Below are positions 48,092 to 57,204 of a stretch of DNA of 64,000 bases, piece after piece. A program made the translations under genes and the position numbers. How positions within the stretch are numbered: the stretch's first letter is position 1; every line of letters starts with the position of its first letter. The stretch comes from CAWGCA01 sp963820955 (lineage in GTDB: Bacteria > Pseudomonadota > Gammaproteobacteria > Chromatiales > Chromatiaceae): contig CAWGCA010000048.1 in assembly GCA_963820955.1 (NCBI GenBank), forward strand, positions 75,091 to 139,090, written 5' to 3'. The notes beneath the pieces were generated by a model. That model was not told where the DNA came from. It saw only the letters and a program-made list of their open reading frames with translations, and made no database searches.

Positions 48092-48781
48092 TCAGGTAGG
48101 CCCCCCATCGGGCATCCTCAACCCGGCAGCAACCATGGCTTCGGGTGAAGGTGGATCCAGATGGGGAATGAAGCCAAGCAGGGGGGCGGGAATACGCTGC
48201 TGAAGAGTGGCCAGGTTGTCACGGGGTTCCCGCATCGAGGGGTCCGACAGATTGGCCACCCAACCGGCAAGCTCCGCCCCGGCCATCTCTATCGCCTCGG
48301 CACTGAGAAGGCCGTGGTTGATGCAACCCAAGCGCAGCCCGACCACCAGAATCACCGGCAGATTCAGTGCCACCGCCAGGTCGGAGACCGCAAACCGCGA
48401 CGACAGCGGGACCCGCCAACCCCCAACCCCTTCTACCAGCACATAGTCCGCCTGCCGGGCCAGTTCCCGGTAGCAGGCTTCGATCCGGCCCAAATCCATC
48501 TCCACTCCGGCCTGGGCGGCGGCCAGATGGGGAGCGATGGGGGGGGCGAAGGCATAAGGATTTACCAGCTCATAGTCAACGCAGACAGAGGCCTGTTGCT
48601 GAATCCGCAGGGCATCTGCGTTGCGCAGACCGTCAACCGTCTGCTCCGACCCGGAGGCGATGGGTTTCATCCCAAGCACAGAGTAGCCCGACGACTGCAG
48701 TCGCCGCATCAGACCCAGGGTAATCTCTGTCTTACCACAATCTGTGTCCGTGCCGGTGACGAAATATCCTCTGCACCCCAT
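48092..48781 (-). CDS. bioD: Dethiobiotin synthetase
   Basis: BioD closes the ureido ring of biotin using CO2 and ATP. The P-loop is GTDTDCGKTEIT, then MKPIASGSE, VEGVGGWRVPLS and VILVVGLRLGCINH, all diagnostic. The 229 residues match. It is the last gene of the bioB-F-H-C-D operon, following bioC after 42 bases. Confidence 0.95.
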   Translation of the reverse strand: MGCRGYFVTGTDTDCGKTEITLGLMRRLQSSGYSVLGMKPIASGSEQTVDGLRNADALRIQQQASVCVDYELVNPYAFAPPIAPHLAAAQAGVEMDLGRIEACYRELARQADYVLVEGVGGWRVPLSSRFAVSDLAVALNLPVILVVGLRLGCINHGLLSAEAIEMAGAELAGWVANLSDPSMREPRDNLATLQQRIPAPLLGFIPHLDPPSPEAMVAAGLRMPDGGPT

Positions 48782-48823
48782 TTACCTCAGTCGTCCTTTA
48801 TTGCAGATCACGGTTTGACGAAT

Positions 48824-49699
48824 TCATGACCGCTGCGCCCCGACCCGGCCGATGCGGTCGATAGGTACCCGAACCCCCCCCGCCTCATGGCGCTGCTCCG
48901 GGGCCCAGGCGTGGCCATAGACCACTTCGTAGCTGGCTGGAAGCCGGCCGCCGATGCGGAATCGCTCATAAGCCGCCTCCATCGCCTGCAGGCGCCCCTT
49001 CCCCGTGAGCCCACGAGGGCGCCCCTGAGTGACATTATGGGCACCCAATACTTTTAAGTCGCGCATAAGGCCAGCTACCTTGTCATAGGTCAGGGTCATC
49101 CGGTCGACGTCGATTACCGGGTCACCAAAGCGGGCACGCACCAGGGCGTCTCCCACATCGTGCATATCCGGAAAGCCACTCACATGGCTATTCCCATCCA
49201 CCTCGGACCAGGCGGCCCGCAACTCCTTGAGCGTATCCGGACCAAAGGTGGTAAACATCAGCAGGCCTCCCGGTTTCAACACCCGCAGCAGTTCCTTGAA
49301 GGCCTGTTCCAGATCATTGCTCCACTGCAGGGAGGCGTTGGAGTAGATGAGATCGACACTGCCGCTCCTCAGTGGCAGCTGCTCCAGATCGGCGCAGAGG
49401 CAGCGCGGGCGGTGCAGCCAGCCACCGCGCCGACGGGCCTTCAACAGCATGGGAAAGGCAAAATCCAGCGCCAGTATACGCGCCCTGCGATAGCGTCTAG
49501 CCAGCTCCACTGCGGCCACCCCGGTACCTGCGCCCAGATCCAGGATCACATCCGGCTGCAGCCTTACCAGTGCCAGACGCTCCATCATCCGCTGACCAAT
49601 CTCCCGCTGCAGCACCGCTACCTCGTCATAGTGTTCCGCCGCCCGGGAGAAGGCGCGGCGGACCTGCTGCTTATCAATCGCGGTTAGGGTCTCAGCCAC
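48824..49699 (-). CDS. bioC: Malonyl-ACP O-methyltransferase
   Basis: BioC methylates malonyl-ACP to disguise it for fatty acid synthesis at the start of pimelate formation. KQQVRRAFSRAAEHYDEVAVLQ is the BioC N-terminal signature (core FSRAAEHYDE), LDLGAGTG is the SAM site, and NASLQWSNDLEQAF the substrate region. The start is GTG 49699, overlapping bioH by 8 bases. Confidence 0.94.
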   Translation of the reverse strand: MAETLTAIDKQQVRRAFSRAAEHYDEVAVLQREIGQRMMERLALVRLQPDVILDLGAGTGVAAVELARRYRRARILALDFAFPMLLKARRRGGWLHRPRCLCADLEQLPLRSGSVDLIYSNASLQWSNDLEQAFKELLRVLKPGGLLMFTTFGPDTLKELRAAWSEVDGNSHVSGFPDMHDVGDALVRARFGDPVIDVDRMTLTYDKVAGLMRDLKVLGAHNVTQGRPRGLTGKGRLQAMEAAYERFRIGGRLPASYEVVYGHAWAPEQRHEAGGVRVPIDRIGRVGAQRS

Positions 49700-50474
49700 T
49701 ATCCCCTGCCCCCAGAAAGGCCTTGACTAGCTCTAGGCTGGTGCCCGGATGAGACAAAAACGGCACATGGGCACAACCCTTTAGCACTTTGATCTCCGAC
49801 TGAGGTATGCCAAGCGCCACCAACTCTTGACCCACAGCCGCCGGTGTCAGGGTATCCCGTTCACCGAGCAGCCACAGACTGGGCACCTGCAACCCCGGTA
49901 TCCGCGCCCTCAGATCCACTGTTCTCAGCAACTCCAGACCCTGTTGCAAGGCGGATGGATGGGGTTGCGGCCGCTGGACTATTTCTTGACGAAGCAGGCG
50001 CAGGGTCAACCTCGCCTCCTCATCCCCTCGTACCTGCAGGGAGAGGAAACGCTCCAGGGTTTGCTGGTGATTCCGGGCCAGGGTCTCGGCGAACTGGCGC
50101 AACACCCCTTCCTCCATGGCGTGGGGCCAGTCTTCCGTTTTTACAAATCGTGGGCTGCTGGCCACCAGGACCAGTCGTCTGATGCGCTCCGGTGCCGCCA
50201 ATCCCGCGCCCAGGGCCAATTGCCCGCCAAGCGACCAGCCGACCCAGTCGGCCTGCCGGGGCGCCGCCTCCAGACAGGCCGCTACCCAATCATCCAGCGA
50301 GTCCTGTGTCGAATCGTAGTCGCTAGCGCCGTGACCGGGCAGATCAATTGCCGTGACCCGGTGATGCCGGGCCAGCCGCGGCAGCCAGGGGGACCAGACA
50401 GCGGCGTTCATCCCCCAGCCATGCAGCAGAACCAGATCCGGCCCACTCCCGGTCGTATGGCAGTGCAACTTCAT
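49692..50474 (-). CDS. bioH: Pimeloyl-ACP methyl ester carboxylesterase
   Basis: BioH is the esterase that ends pimelate assembly. The alpha/beta-hydrolase fold has [14 protein letters not shown] (oxyanion hole), nucleophile serine in [10 protein letters not shown], an aspartate in LGERDTLTP and a histidine in [11 protein letters not shown]. The 260 residues match E. coli BioH. ATG 50474 overlaps the bioF stop; the longer open frame lies inside bioF. Confidence 0.94.
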   Translation of the reverse strand: MKLHCHTTGSGPDLVLLHGWGMNAAVWSPWLPRLARHHRVTAIDLPGHGASDYDSTQDSLDDWVAACLEAAPRQADWVGWSLGGQLALGAGLAAPERIRRLVLVASSPRFVKTEDWPHAMEEGVLRQFAETLARNHQQTLERFLSLQVRGDEEARLTLRLLRQEIVQRPQPHPSALQQGLELLRTVDLRARIPGLQVPSLWLLGERDTLTPAAVGQELVALGIPQSEIKVLKGCAHVPFLSHPGTSLELVKAFLGAGDSG

Positions 50475-51634
50475 ACTGACTCCGACAGCTCCAGCCTGGC
50501 TAATGCAGACAACAACCTGTCCAGCTGGCCTCGGGTGTGCGCGGCGGATAGGGTCACCCGCAGCCTTGCCGCCCCTTCCGGCACAGTAGGAGGCCGAATG
50601 GCAGAGACCAAAATCCCCTCCCGCTCCAACCTCCGGCTCCAGGCCAGGGCCTGCTCGGCAGTGCCGGCCAGGATAGGTTGGATCGGAGTTTCGGATGCCA
50701 TCAAAGGCAGGCCCAACGCGGCTGCGCCTTGCCGAAAACGGGCGATCAGGTTCTGCAGCCGTTCCCGCCGCCACGCCTCCTTACGCACCAACGCCAGGCT
50801 GGCGCGGGTCGCCTCCGCCACGGCGGGTGGCAGGGCCGTGGTGAAGACATAGCTTCGCGCTCCCTGGATAAGGGTCTCTATCAGCTCGTCGCTGCCGGCC
50901 ACAAAGGCGCCAAAGGTACCGAATGCCTTACCCAGGGTCCCCATCAACACCGGCACATCAGCCAGACCAAGCCCGAAGTGATCCAGACTGCCACGCCCCT
51001 GATCACCCAATACACCCAGACCGTGGGCGTCGTCCACCAGCAGCCAGGCACCCTGCTCACGACAGACCCGGACCAGCTCGGGTAAGGGCGCGATATCACC
51101 ATCCATGCTGAAGACCCCGTCACTGGCGACCAGCGCTTCACCGCTCTGCTGTTGCAGCATCTGTTGCTGCAAGGCCGCCACGTCCCGATGGGGGAAGCGT
51201 CGCGAGCGCGCCCGGGAAAGAAGGCCCGCATCGAGCAGGGAGGCGTGATTCAGTCGGTCCTGGTAGATGTGGTCGTTGCGCCCCAACAACGCGGTGATCA
51301 CCCCCTGGTTGGCCATGTATCCGGTCGAGAAAAGCAACGCACGTGGCCGTCCGGTAAATTCCGCCAGCTCCGCCTCCAGCTCATGGTGGGCCTTGCTGTG
51401 ACCTGTCACCAGATGGGCCGCACCGCTGCCCACGCCATAGGTCGCTGCCCCCCGCTGCAGGGCAGCGATCACCTCGGGGTGGCCGGCCAGACCCAGGTAG
51501 TCATTACTGCAGAATGCGAGCATGGGACGTCCATCTACCCGCAGTTCGGGTCCCTGGATCCCGGTCGAAACCCGTCGTGAGCGATACAAATGCTCACGCC
51601 TGCGCCGGTCGAGTTCAGACTGCAGCGATTTCAT
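50471..51634 (-). CDS. bioF: 8-amino-7-oxononanoate synthase
   Basis: BioF is a PLP enzyme that condenses pimeloyl-ACP/CoA with alanine. [15 protein letters not shown] at the start, [23 protein letters not shown] and the PLP lysine in [19 protein letters not shown] (core TLGKAFG) are family motifs. The 387 residues match. It lies 15 bases after bioB and overlaps bioH by 4 bases. Confidence 0.96.
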   Translation of the reverse strand: MKSLQSELDRRRREHLYRSRRVSTGIQGPELRVDGRPMLAFCSNDYLGLAGHPEVIAALQRGAATYGVGSGAAHLVTGHSKAHHELEAELAEFTGRPRALLFSTGYMANQGVITALLGRNDHIYQDRLNHASLLDAGLLSRARSRRFPHRDVAALQQQMLQQQSGEALVASDGVFSMDGDIAPLPELVRVCREQGAWLLVDDAHGLGVLGDQGRGSLDHFGLGLADVPVLMGTLGKAFGTFGAFVAGSDELIETLIQGARSYVFTTALPPAVAEATRASLALVRKEAWRRERLQNLIARFRQGAAALGLPLMASETPIQPILAGTAEQALAWSRRLEREGILVSAIRPPTVPEGAARLRVTLSAAHTRGQLDRLLSALARLELSESV

Positions 51635-51649
51635 GGCTCGACAGATCGC

Positions 51650-52666
51650 TTAGCCCTCGGCTGCGGCCGAATCTCTATTGCGACACCTGGCCTCGGTCGC
51701 CTGGAGTTCATTGCTCTGCTCAAACTCCAGACCAAGGCGTTGAAACAGCCTCAAATCCCGGTCGCTCTCCGGATTGTCCGTGGTCAGCAACCGTTCCCCG
51801 TAAAACAGAGAGTTGGCTCCAGCCAGAAAACAAAGGGCCTGCATCTCGTCACTCATTTCGGTGCGACCGGCAGAGAGCCGCACGTAGGAGCCTGGCATCA
51901 GTATCCGAGCCGCCGCGACGGTACGCACGAACTCCAGGGGGTCGAGCTCTTCGGTGCCATACAGAGGCGTCCCTTCCACCTGAACCAGCATGTTGATGGG
52001 CACGGATTCCGGTTGCCGGGGCAAATTGGCCAGTTCCCGCAGCATGGAGGCGCGATCCGAGCGGGACTCACCCATGCCGAGAATGCCTCCGCTGCAGACA
52101 TGAATGCCCTGATCACGCACGTGCCCCAAGGTCTCCAGGCGGTCCTGAAAAGTACGGGTCGTAATGACGTTGCCGTAAAACTCGGGAGAGGTATCCAGAT
52201 TGTGATTGTAATAATCCAGTCCGGCCATCTTCAGCCTTTCCGCCTGATTTCCGGTGAGCATACCCAGGGTGAGACAGGTCTCCATGCCAAGCTGGTGAAC
52301 CGAGCGAACCATCTCTACCACCCGCTCCAGGTTCTTATCGGTCGGGTTACGCCAGGCCGCTCCCATACAGAAACGGGTGGCGCCTTTCTCCCGGGCAGCC
52401 GCAGCCGCCTTCACCACCTCCTCCAGAGGCAACAGCTTCTCCCGTTCCAACCCGGTGCTGTGACTGGCACTCTGGGAACAGTAGCCGCAATCCTCGGAAC
52501 AGGCGCCGGTCTTGATACTGAGCAGGGTGCTGACCTGTACCCGGTTGGGATCGAAATTCTGCCGATGGATGGACTGGGCACGATAGATCAGATCATTGAA
52601 AGGCAGATCCAACAGGACCTCAACCTCCGTCTGGCTCCAATCGTTTCTTGGAGAGGAATCGCTCAT
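51650..52666 (-). CDS. bioB: Biotin synthase
   Basis: BioB is the radical SAM enzyme inserting sulfur into dethiobiotin. The radical SAM cluster motif is [15 protein letters not shown], followed by [17 protein letters not shown] and AGGILGMGE, with the second-cluster cysteines in place. At 338 residues it is normal. It heads the bioBFHCD operon and is divergent from comF. Confidence 0.97.
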   Translation of the reverse strand: MSDSSPRNDWSQTEVEVLLDLPFNDLIYRAQSIHRQNFDPNRVQVSTLLSIKTGACSEDCGYCSQSASHSTGLEREKLLPLEEVVKAAAAAREKGATRFCMGAAWRNPTDKNLERVVEMVRSVHQLGMETCLTLGMLTGNQAERLKMAGLDYYNHNLDTSPEFYGNVITTRTFQDRLETLGHVRDQGIHVCSGGILGMGESRSDRASMLRELANLPRQPESVPINMLVQVEGTPLYGTEELDPLEFVRTVAAARILMPGSYVRLSAGRTEMSDEMQALCFLAGANSLFYGERLLTTDNPESDRDLRLFQRLGLEFEQSNELQATEARCRNRDSAAAEG

Positions 52667-52803
52667 GATATCAGGCCGCCTTGATGCAGTGGGTTTCCTG
52701 TCGTTATCAAAGGAAATGGTGGATAATCAGGCCGTGCAGGGCCTGGATTGCCCTGGATTCAGCGGCCTGTTTGTTACCGGCCACCAAACGTCCTGGGACA
52801 CAG

Positions 52804-52832
52804 ATAGTTAAGGACGAAAGTACATCTGTCAA
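52804..52832 (-). promoter_or_regulatory. Candidate promoter of the bio operon
   Basis: On the minus strand TTGACA (52832-52827) and AACTAT (52809-52804) are spaced by 17 bases, about 140 bases upstream of bioB. The leader between contains a CAGGGC/GCCCTG hairpin. No BirA-type operator was recognisable, so the control of the operon is unknown. Confidence 0.4.
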
Positions 52833-52847
52833 CCGAGAGGGATCTCG

Positions 52848-53555
52848 ATGGTTTACAACTGGGCTAAATATATACAAACCAAGCTGTATCCGGCCAGTTG
52901 TGTGCTTTGCGGAGCGGCGGGTGATCTGGAATTGGACCTTTGCCGGCCCTGCCGACAGGAGTTACCCCATAACCGGTGTTGCTGCCCCCGCTGCGCTCTA
53001 CCCCTGCCCCCCTCCGCTTTCCCTGAAACCTCCTGCGGCAGTTGCCAGCGACAGCAGCCCGTATTTCAACGGTCTCTCTGCCCTTACCTATATCATGCCC
53101 CCCTGGACTGGTTGATCGGCGGATTAAAATTCAACGGTCGGCTCCTCTACGCACGCCTGCTGGGGGAACTGTTGGGGGATTTCGTGGCGCAGCAGTCAAC
53201 CACGCTCCCCGATCTCCTGATTCCAGTCCCGCTGCATCGGTCCCGCTTGCGCCAAAGGGGATACAATCAGGCCCTGGAAATCGCCCGCCCCCTCGCTCGA
53301 CGATTTAAAATCCCTATCGAATACCAGGCCTGCGTCCGTCAGCGGGAGACGGCCCCCCAGGCAGAACTGGAAAGGGCAACCCGCCAGACAAACATGCGTG
53401 GGGCTTTTCGGCTTACGGGTGAGATCAAGGCCCGGCACGTGGCCATTGTCGACGATGTGGTAACAACCGGCGCCACCGTCTCGGAACTGGCCCGGACACT
53501 ACGCAAGGCCGGGGTGAAACAAATGGAGGTCTGGGCAGTGGCACGCACCCCTTAG
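52848..53555 (+). CDS. comF: ComF family amidophosphoribosyltransferase-like protein
   Basis: The N-terminal zinc-binding cysteines are CVLCGAAG, CRPCRQEL and CCCPRCALPL, with CGSC following. The phosphoribosyltransferase domain ends with the PRPP motif VAIVDDVVTTGAT, and RLRQRGYNQALEIARPLA is the family core (RGYNQALE). The 235 residues match ComF/GntX proteins, which support DNA uptake or sugar use. It is divergent from bioB, a frequent gammaproteobacterial pairing. Confidence 0.93.
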   Translation: MVYNWAKYIQTKLYPASCVLCGAAGDLELDLCRPCRQELPHNRCCCPRCALPLPPSAFPETSCGSCQRQQPVFQRSLCPYLYHAPLDWLIGGLKFNGRLLYARLLGELLGDFVAQQSTTLPDLLIPVPLHRSRLRQRGYNQALEIARPLARRFKIPIEYQACVRQRETAPQAELERATRQTNMRGAFRLTGEIKARHVAIVDDVVTTGATVSELARTLRKAGVKQMEVWAVARTP

Positions 53556-53612
53556 CAGCCAGATTTCAACGACATAGAACCCTACTGGAGCCAAACCAAC
53601 TTAGGCTCTCAG

Positions 53613-54329
53613 TCACAGGTGAAGCAGCCCTTCCACAACCCCCAGCTGGTAAACCAAGCTTGCACCGAGACCGACCGTCACCACCCCTACCAGCAGCTGC
53701 AGGCCGTTGTGGGCCCAGGTCAGGCTGCGAGCGGAATACCTCAGAGGCAGGCTGATCACCATCGCCAGGATGGCCATGCCAAGGATAGAGCCGATGCCAA
53801 AGAGAAGAATATAGAACAGCCCCTGGGCCAGGGATTCCACTGAGTTCAGAGTCAGGACAATCAATGCGGCCGATCCCGCCATCCCGTGCATCAAACCGAC
53901 CAGCAGTGCCCGTAAGGGAAATACCCGCGACGGATGATCGTGATGATGGGGGTCGGAATCGTGCTCACCGCCGCCCCGGTGGGAATGGGCATGCACATGA
54001 TCAGCGGTTCCATGTTGATGACGATGAAAATGGATCCGGTCCCTTACAACACGTCTCAGAACATCCAATCCCAGCAGCACCAGCATGAGGCCGACTGCCA
54101 GTTCCAGCCCCAGGGCGAAGCGCTCAGGGACCACGGCATCCATCAGTAGCACCATACTCCCGAACAGAAAGAGCGCGAGGGAGTGGCCAAAGCCCCAGAC
54201 CGCACCCTGGGTGGCAGTCTGTCGAAGGGAACTGCTACGACTCGCCAATGACGCCACGGCAGCCACGTGATCTGCCTCCATCGCGTGCTGCATTCCGATT
54301 AGAAACCCAAACAACAGAACCGTAAACAT
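53613..54329 (-). CDS. NicO/UreH-like nickel or cobalt permease
   Basis: This 238-residue membrane protein has about six helices. GFLIGMQHAMEADHVAAVASLAS carries the HAxDADH-like metal motif (core HAMEADH), and LVGLMHGMAGSAAL is the second conserved site. Between helices is a histidine-rich loop (HFHRHQHG, then HVHAHSHRG and HHHDHP), typical of Ni/Co handling. ATG 54329 has a strong GGGGAGAAGGG site; the open frame to 54428 is not supported. There are no urease or hydrogenase genes nearby. Confidence 0.87.
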   Translation of the reverse strand: MFTVLLFGFLIGMQHAMEADHVAAVASLASRSSSLRQTATQGAVWGFGHSLALFLFGSMVLLMDAVVPERFALGLELAVGLMLVLLGLDVLRRVVRDRIHFHRHQHGTADHVHAHSHRGGGEHDSDPHHHDHPSRVFPLRALLVGLMHGMAGSAALIVLTLNSVESLAQGLFYILLFGIGSILGMAILAMVISLPLRYSARSLTWAHNGLQLLVGVVTVGLGASLVYQLGVVEGLLHL

Positions 54330-54565
54330 CCCTTCTCCCCGACAAATAGCCACTCGCCCTGGCGGAAACCTCATGGCAATATGGGTAGAGTAATAATAAG
54401 TTGCCGTAAATGGTAGGCAAGTCGCCATTCATTTGCTTTGCGTCAAAGCTGGCCCTTGACCGAGGCTTTTATAATGGATCCATGCATTGTCGAATTTCGG
54501 CAGTGCCGGGTATATCATCCAAAATACAAAATCACTTAAAAACACGCCGACACAGGAGTAGAACC

Positions 54566-54808
54566 ATGCTCGGAGAGATACACGATATCCTGCACGAATT
54601 CCCGAATCTTCAAAGCAAAATCAATGACCTGCATGAAAATAATCCAGAATTTGCCCGTCTGATGGATGACCATGACAAACTGGACAGCGAGATCAGGGAA
54701 CTGGAAGAGCACTATCAACCCACCTCCGATTTTCACATGGAAGAATTAAAAAAACAGCGTGCACTGCTGAAAGACCGCATTTACGAGATCCTGCGTCACC
54801 AGAATTGA
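54566..54808 (+). CDS. YdcH/DUF465 family small coiled-coil protein
   Basis: This 80-residue protein is largely alpha-helical and charged (HDKLDSEIRELEEHY, MEELKKQRALLKDRIYEIL), matching the DUF465 pattern in which F.xL...H..LD..I..LE is followed by LKK.RL.LKD.I. CAGGAG precedes ATG 54566. The function of the family is unknown. Confidence 0.82.
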   Translation: MLGEIHDILHEFPNLQSKINDLHENNPEFARLMDDHDKLDSEIRELEEHYQPTSDFHMEELKKQRALLKDRIYEILRHQN

Positions 54809-55152
54809 GGCAGAAAACCCTATATCCCCATTGGCTGGAATAAGAATGCAGAACCCAGCTGATGAAATAGATTCAAAATAACGGCTCTGCAACAGGGAGT
54901 CCGATGCTTCTTTGCCTATGCAAGGGGAACGCGCCGAGTCGAGAGGCAGAGGGGGCTGCCTTGGGTGTTGAAATTGACCGGGCAACAGCGTGTAGCGCTA
55001 TCCTTAAAAAACCAAGTGTTTTTCTCAGTTAAAACCCAGTTTACTATACGCGCACAAACGACTTAAGTTAGGAGGCCCTCCGCGCTTCTCTGCGCACCGA
55101 TTCGATAGGCGAGGAAGGTCCGTTGAAAACACTATTGCCTGGGAGGCGAGAA
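54809..55152. other. Gene-free region upstream of dsrA
   Basis: This 344-base stretch has no supported gene. It contains a small GGCAG/CTGCC hairpin near 54943-54958 and T/A-rich sequence at 54998-55048 with TACTAT at 55042 that could serve as a -10 for dsrA, without a convincing -35. GAGGAAGG at 55111 precedes an in-frame TTG (55123) that would lengthen DsrA by 10 residues; family alignment favours the downstream ATG. Confidence 0.45.
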
Positions 55153-56400
55153 ATGGCAAAACCGATGCACGATACACCCATGCTGGACCAGCTGGAGAGC
55201 GGCCCCTGGCCAAGCTTTGTGACCGGCCTCAAGCGTCTGGCCAACGACAACGATATGATGGTCGACCTGCTGGGGCAGCTGGAGACCTCCTACGAGACCC
55301 GCAAGGGCTACTGGAAGGGGGGCACTGTCGGTGTCATCGGTTACGGTGGCGGGATCATTCCCCGCTTCACCGAACTGAAGGACGCAAACGAGAAGCCGAT
55401 CTATCCCGCCGCGGCGGAATTCCATACCCTGCGGGTGATGCCGCCTCCGGGCATGCACTACGACACCAACACCATCCGCAAGTTCTGCGACATCTGGGAG
55501 AAGTACGGCTCCGGACTGATCGCCTTCCACGGCCAGTCCGGCGACATCATGTTCCAGGGCTGCAGCACCGATAATGTCCAGCCCGCCTTCGACGCGATCA
55601 ACGAGATGGGTTTTGATCTCGGCGGTGCCGGTCCGGCGGTTCGCACCGGTATGTCTTGCGTGGGCGCGGCGCGCTGCGAGAACTCCTGTCTGGACGAGGG
55701 CCGCACCATGCGTATGCTGGTGAACAATGCGCTGGACGACATGCACCGTCCGGCCCTGCCCTACAAGTTCAAGTACAAGGTATCGGGCTGCCCGAACGAC
55801 TGCATGAACTCGGTGCAGCGGGCCGACCTGGCCACCATCGGCACCTGGCGTGACGACATGAAGGTGGATCAGGCGGAGGTCAAGGCGTTTGTGGCCGACA
55901 AGGGCCGCAAGTATGTGATCGACAACGTGATCACCCGCTGCCCGACCAAGGCGCTGTCGCTGAATGACGACGACACCCTGGCGGTAGACAACCCGTCCTG
56001 TGTACGCTGCATGCACTGCATCAACGTAATGACCAAGGCGCTCTCCCCGGGCGACGACAAGGGCATCACCCTGTTGTGCGGTGGCAAGCGTACCCTGAAG
56101 ATCGGCGATCTGATGGGCACTGTGATTGTGCCTTTCCACAAGCTGGAGACCGATGAGGACTTCGAATGGCTGGAGGAGTTGGCCACCGAGATCCTGGACT
56201 TTTTTGCCGAGAACGCCCTGGAGCACGAGCGTACCGGCGAGATGATCGAGCGCATCGGCCTGACCAACTTCCTGGAAGGTGTTGGCCTGGAGATCGATCC
56301 GAACATGATCAACCAGCCGCGCATGAACCCCTACTTCCGGTCCGACGACTGGGATGAGGAAGCGGCCAAGTGGAACGAGCGTAAGAGCGCGGCCTCTTAA
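55153..56400 (+). CDS. dsrA: Dissimilatory sulfite reductase alpha subunit (oxidative type)
   Basis: DsrA with DsrB forms the siroheme enzyme that, in sulfur oxidisers, releases sulfite from DsrC-bound sulfur. The 415 residues match DsrA. TGMSCVGAARCENSC gives Cys169 and Cys175, and SGCPNDCMNS gives Cys213 and Cys217, the siroheme-[4Fe-4S] ligands. The inserted ferredoxin domain has Cys263, 283, 286 and 289 (CVRCMHCINVM). GGGAGG precedes ATG 55153. The N-terminal TPMLDQLESGPWPSFVTGLKR (core MLDQLESGPWPSF) is the sulfur-oxidiser form. No dsrB or other dsr gene follows: a strong terminator and a repeat lie directly downstream. Confidence 0.95.
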   Translation: MAKPMHDTPMLDQLESGPWPSFVTGLKRLANDNDMMVDLLGQLETSYETRKGYWKGGTVGVIGYGGGIIPRFTELKDANEKPIYPAAAEFHTLRVMPPPGMHYDTNTIRKFCDIWEKYGSGLIAFHGQSGDIMFQGCSTDNVQPAFDAINEMGFDLGGAGPAVRTGMSCVGAARCENSCLDEGRTMRMLVNNALDDMHRPALPYKFKYKVSGCPNDCMNSVQRADLATIGTWRDDMKVDQAEVKAFVADKGRKYVIDNVITRCPTKALSLNDDDTLAVDNPSCVRCMHCINVMTKALSPGDDKGITLLCGGKRTLKIGDLMGTVIVPFHKLETDEDFEWLEELATEILDFFAENALEHERTGEMIERIGLTNFLEGVGLEIDPNMINQPRMNPYFRSDDWDEEAAKWNERKSAAS

Positions 56401-56424
56401 GTTTCTCGCTGTTCCCCTATCTTA

Positions 56425-56460
56425 AGCCCCAAAACCCGGTCCGGGTTTTGGGGCTTTTTT
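56425..56460 (+). terminator. Strong intrinsic terminator after dsrA
   Basis: A perfect stem of about 15 pairs (AGCCCCAAAACCCGG against its complement) is capped by a minimal loop and followed by six T. It begins 25 bases after the dsrA stop and would end the transcript right after this gene. Confidence 0.95.
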
Positions 56461-56510
56461 ATGCTGCAGTCCAGATCTGACGGCAGGCGATGTGATGGGG
56501 CCGCAACTGG

Positions 56511-56532
56511 CTGGTTGAGTATCAGGGGTTGG
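56511..56532 (+). repeat. Left terminal inverted repeat
   Basis: CTGGTTGAGTATCAGGGG-type end: 21 of 22 bases match the complement of 57099-57120. It lies 50 bases after the dsrA terminator. Confidence 0.8.
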
Positions 56533-57098
56533 CAGTTTTTCAACTAATCGGACAAGTCGCTGATGCAGTGCATACGGAAAGGTTTCTTTTCGCCCTCTTG
56601 GGCGAGTCACTTTTCTTTTTCGTGAAAAGAAAAGTGACCAAAAGAAAGCACGCCCATCTATCCCGCCCTTCGGGTCGTTGCGATGCTCGCCGCAACCGGC
56701 GGGGCCGGAAACTCGCCTCCCTTTGGTCGGTTCAAACATCCGGCCCCTCCTCCCGGTTGCGGTTGCGCTTCTCTCTCGGGATAGAAAGGGGTTTCTCTCT
56801 AGCAACTACCTGAAGTCCGACAGCGTTGTATTGCGACTTCCATACCACCGAGCAACGCAGGCGCCCATGGATCAGATTCACAACCTGTTTGAGCAGGACC
56901 GAAGGGAGTGCGAGTTGTTGTGAATCCCATGGGTCCCGAGTAGCACAGGGAACCCCGAAGGGGTGGTGTGGGGAGCGGTGGTTTTGGGTACTTTTGCCGA
57001 AACAAAAGTACCTCGCCGCAGGGGCGCGAGAGCCCCGATTTCAAATAGCCCGTCGTCTCGCGACACAAAAATCAAACAAGTTTGCTTGGATTTCGCTA

Positions 57099-57120
57099 CC
57101 AACCCCTGATACTCAATCAG
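57099..57120 (-). repeat. Right terminal inverted repeat
   Basis: This is the complement of the left end, with one mismatch in the outer four bases. It lies 85 bases before the end of ubiA on the minus strand. Confidence 0.8.
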
Positions 57121-57204
57121 GATCAGACGCTCGACGATAACGGCAACGAACATCCGATCTAACAACCAATAACCACAACAAACCCACTGGCAGCGGAAAA
57201 CGGA

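Larger units (their letters stand above)
56511..57120. mobile_element. Non-coding repeat element with terminal inverted repeats (MITE-like)
   Basis: About 610 bases are bounded by an inverted repeat: TTGAGTATCAGGGGTTGG at 56515-56532 and its exact complement at 57099-57116, extending to 22 bases with one mismatch. Inside are strong hairpins: a perfect 14-pair stem (56606-56619 with 56625-56638), a bipartite 17-pair stem (56864-56884 with 56917-56933) and a 10-pair stem (56987-56996 with 57003-57012). The short open frames have no protein character and resemble the spurious proteins often annotated in proteobacterial repeats. No transposase and no target-site duplication were found. It could be a non-autonomous transposon or a composite intergenic repeat. 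Confidence 0.65.

Noticed and set aside
55132..56226. 364-residue minus-strand open frame opposite dsrA
   Set aside because: It is a shadow of a strongly biased gene; dsrA has complete cofactor motifs on the other strand.
56495..57140. Target-site duplication around the inverted-repeat element
   Set aside because: The flanks just outside the ends (AACTGG and GATCAG) are not direct repeats, so insertion by transposition is not shown by sequence alone.
56529..57165. Several 60-130 residue open frames on both strands in the repeat
   Set aside because: They cross hairpins and terminal repeats, are rich in R, S, G and P, and look like the spurious proteins often annotated in proteobacterial intergenic repeats.
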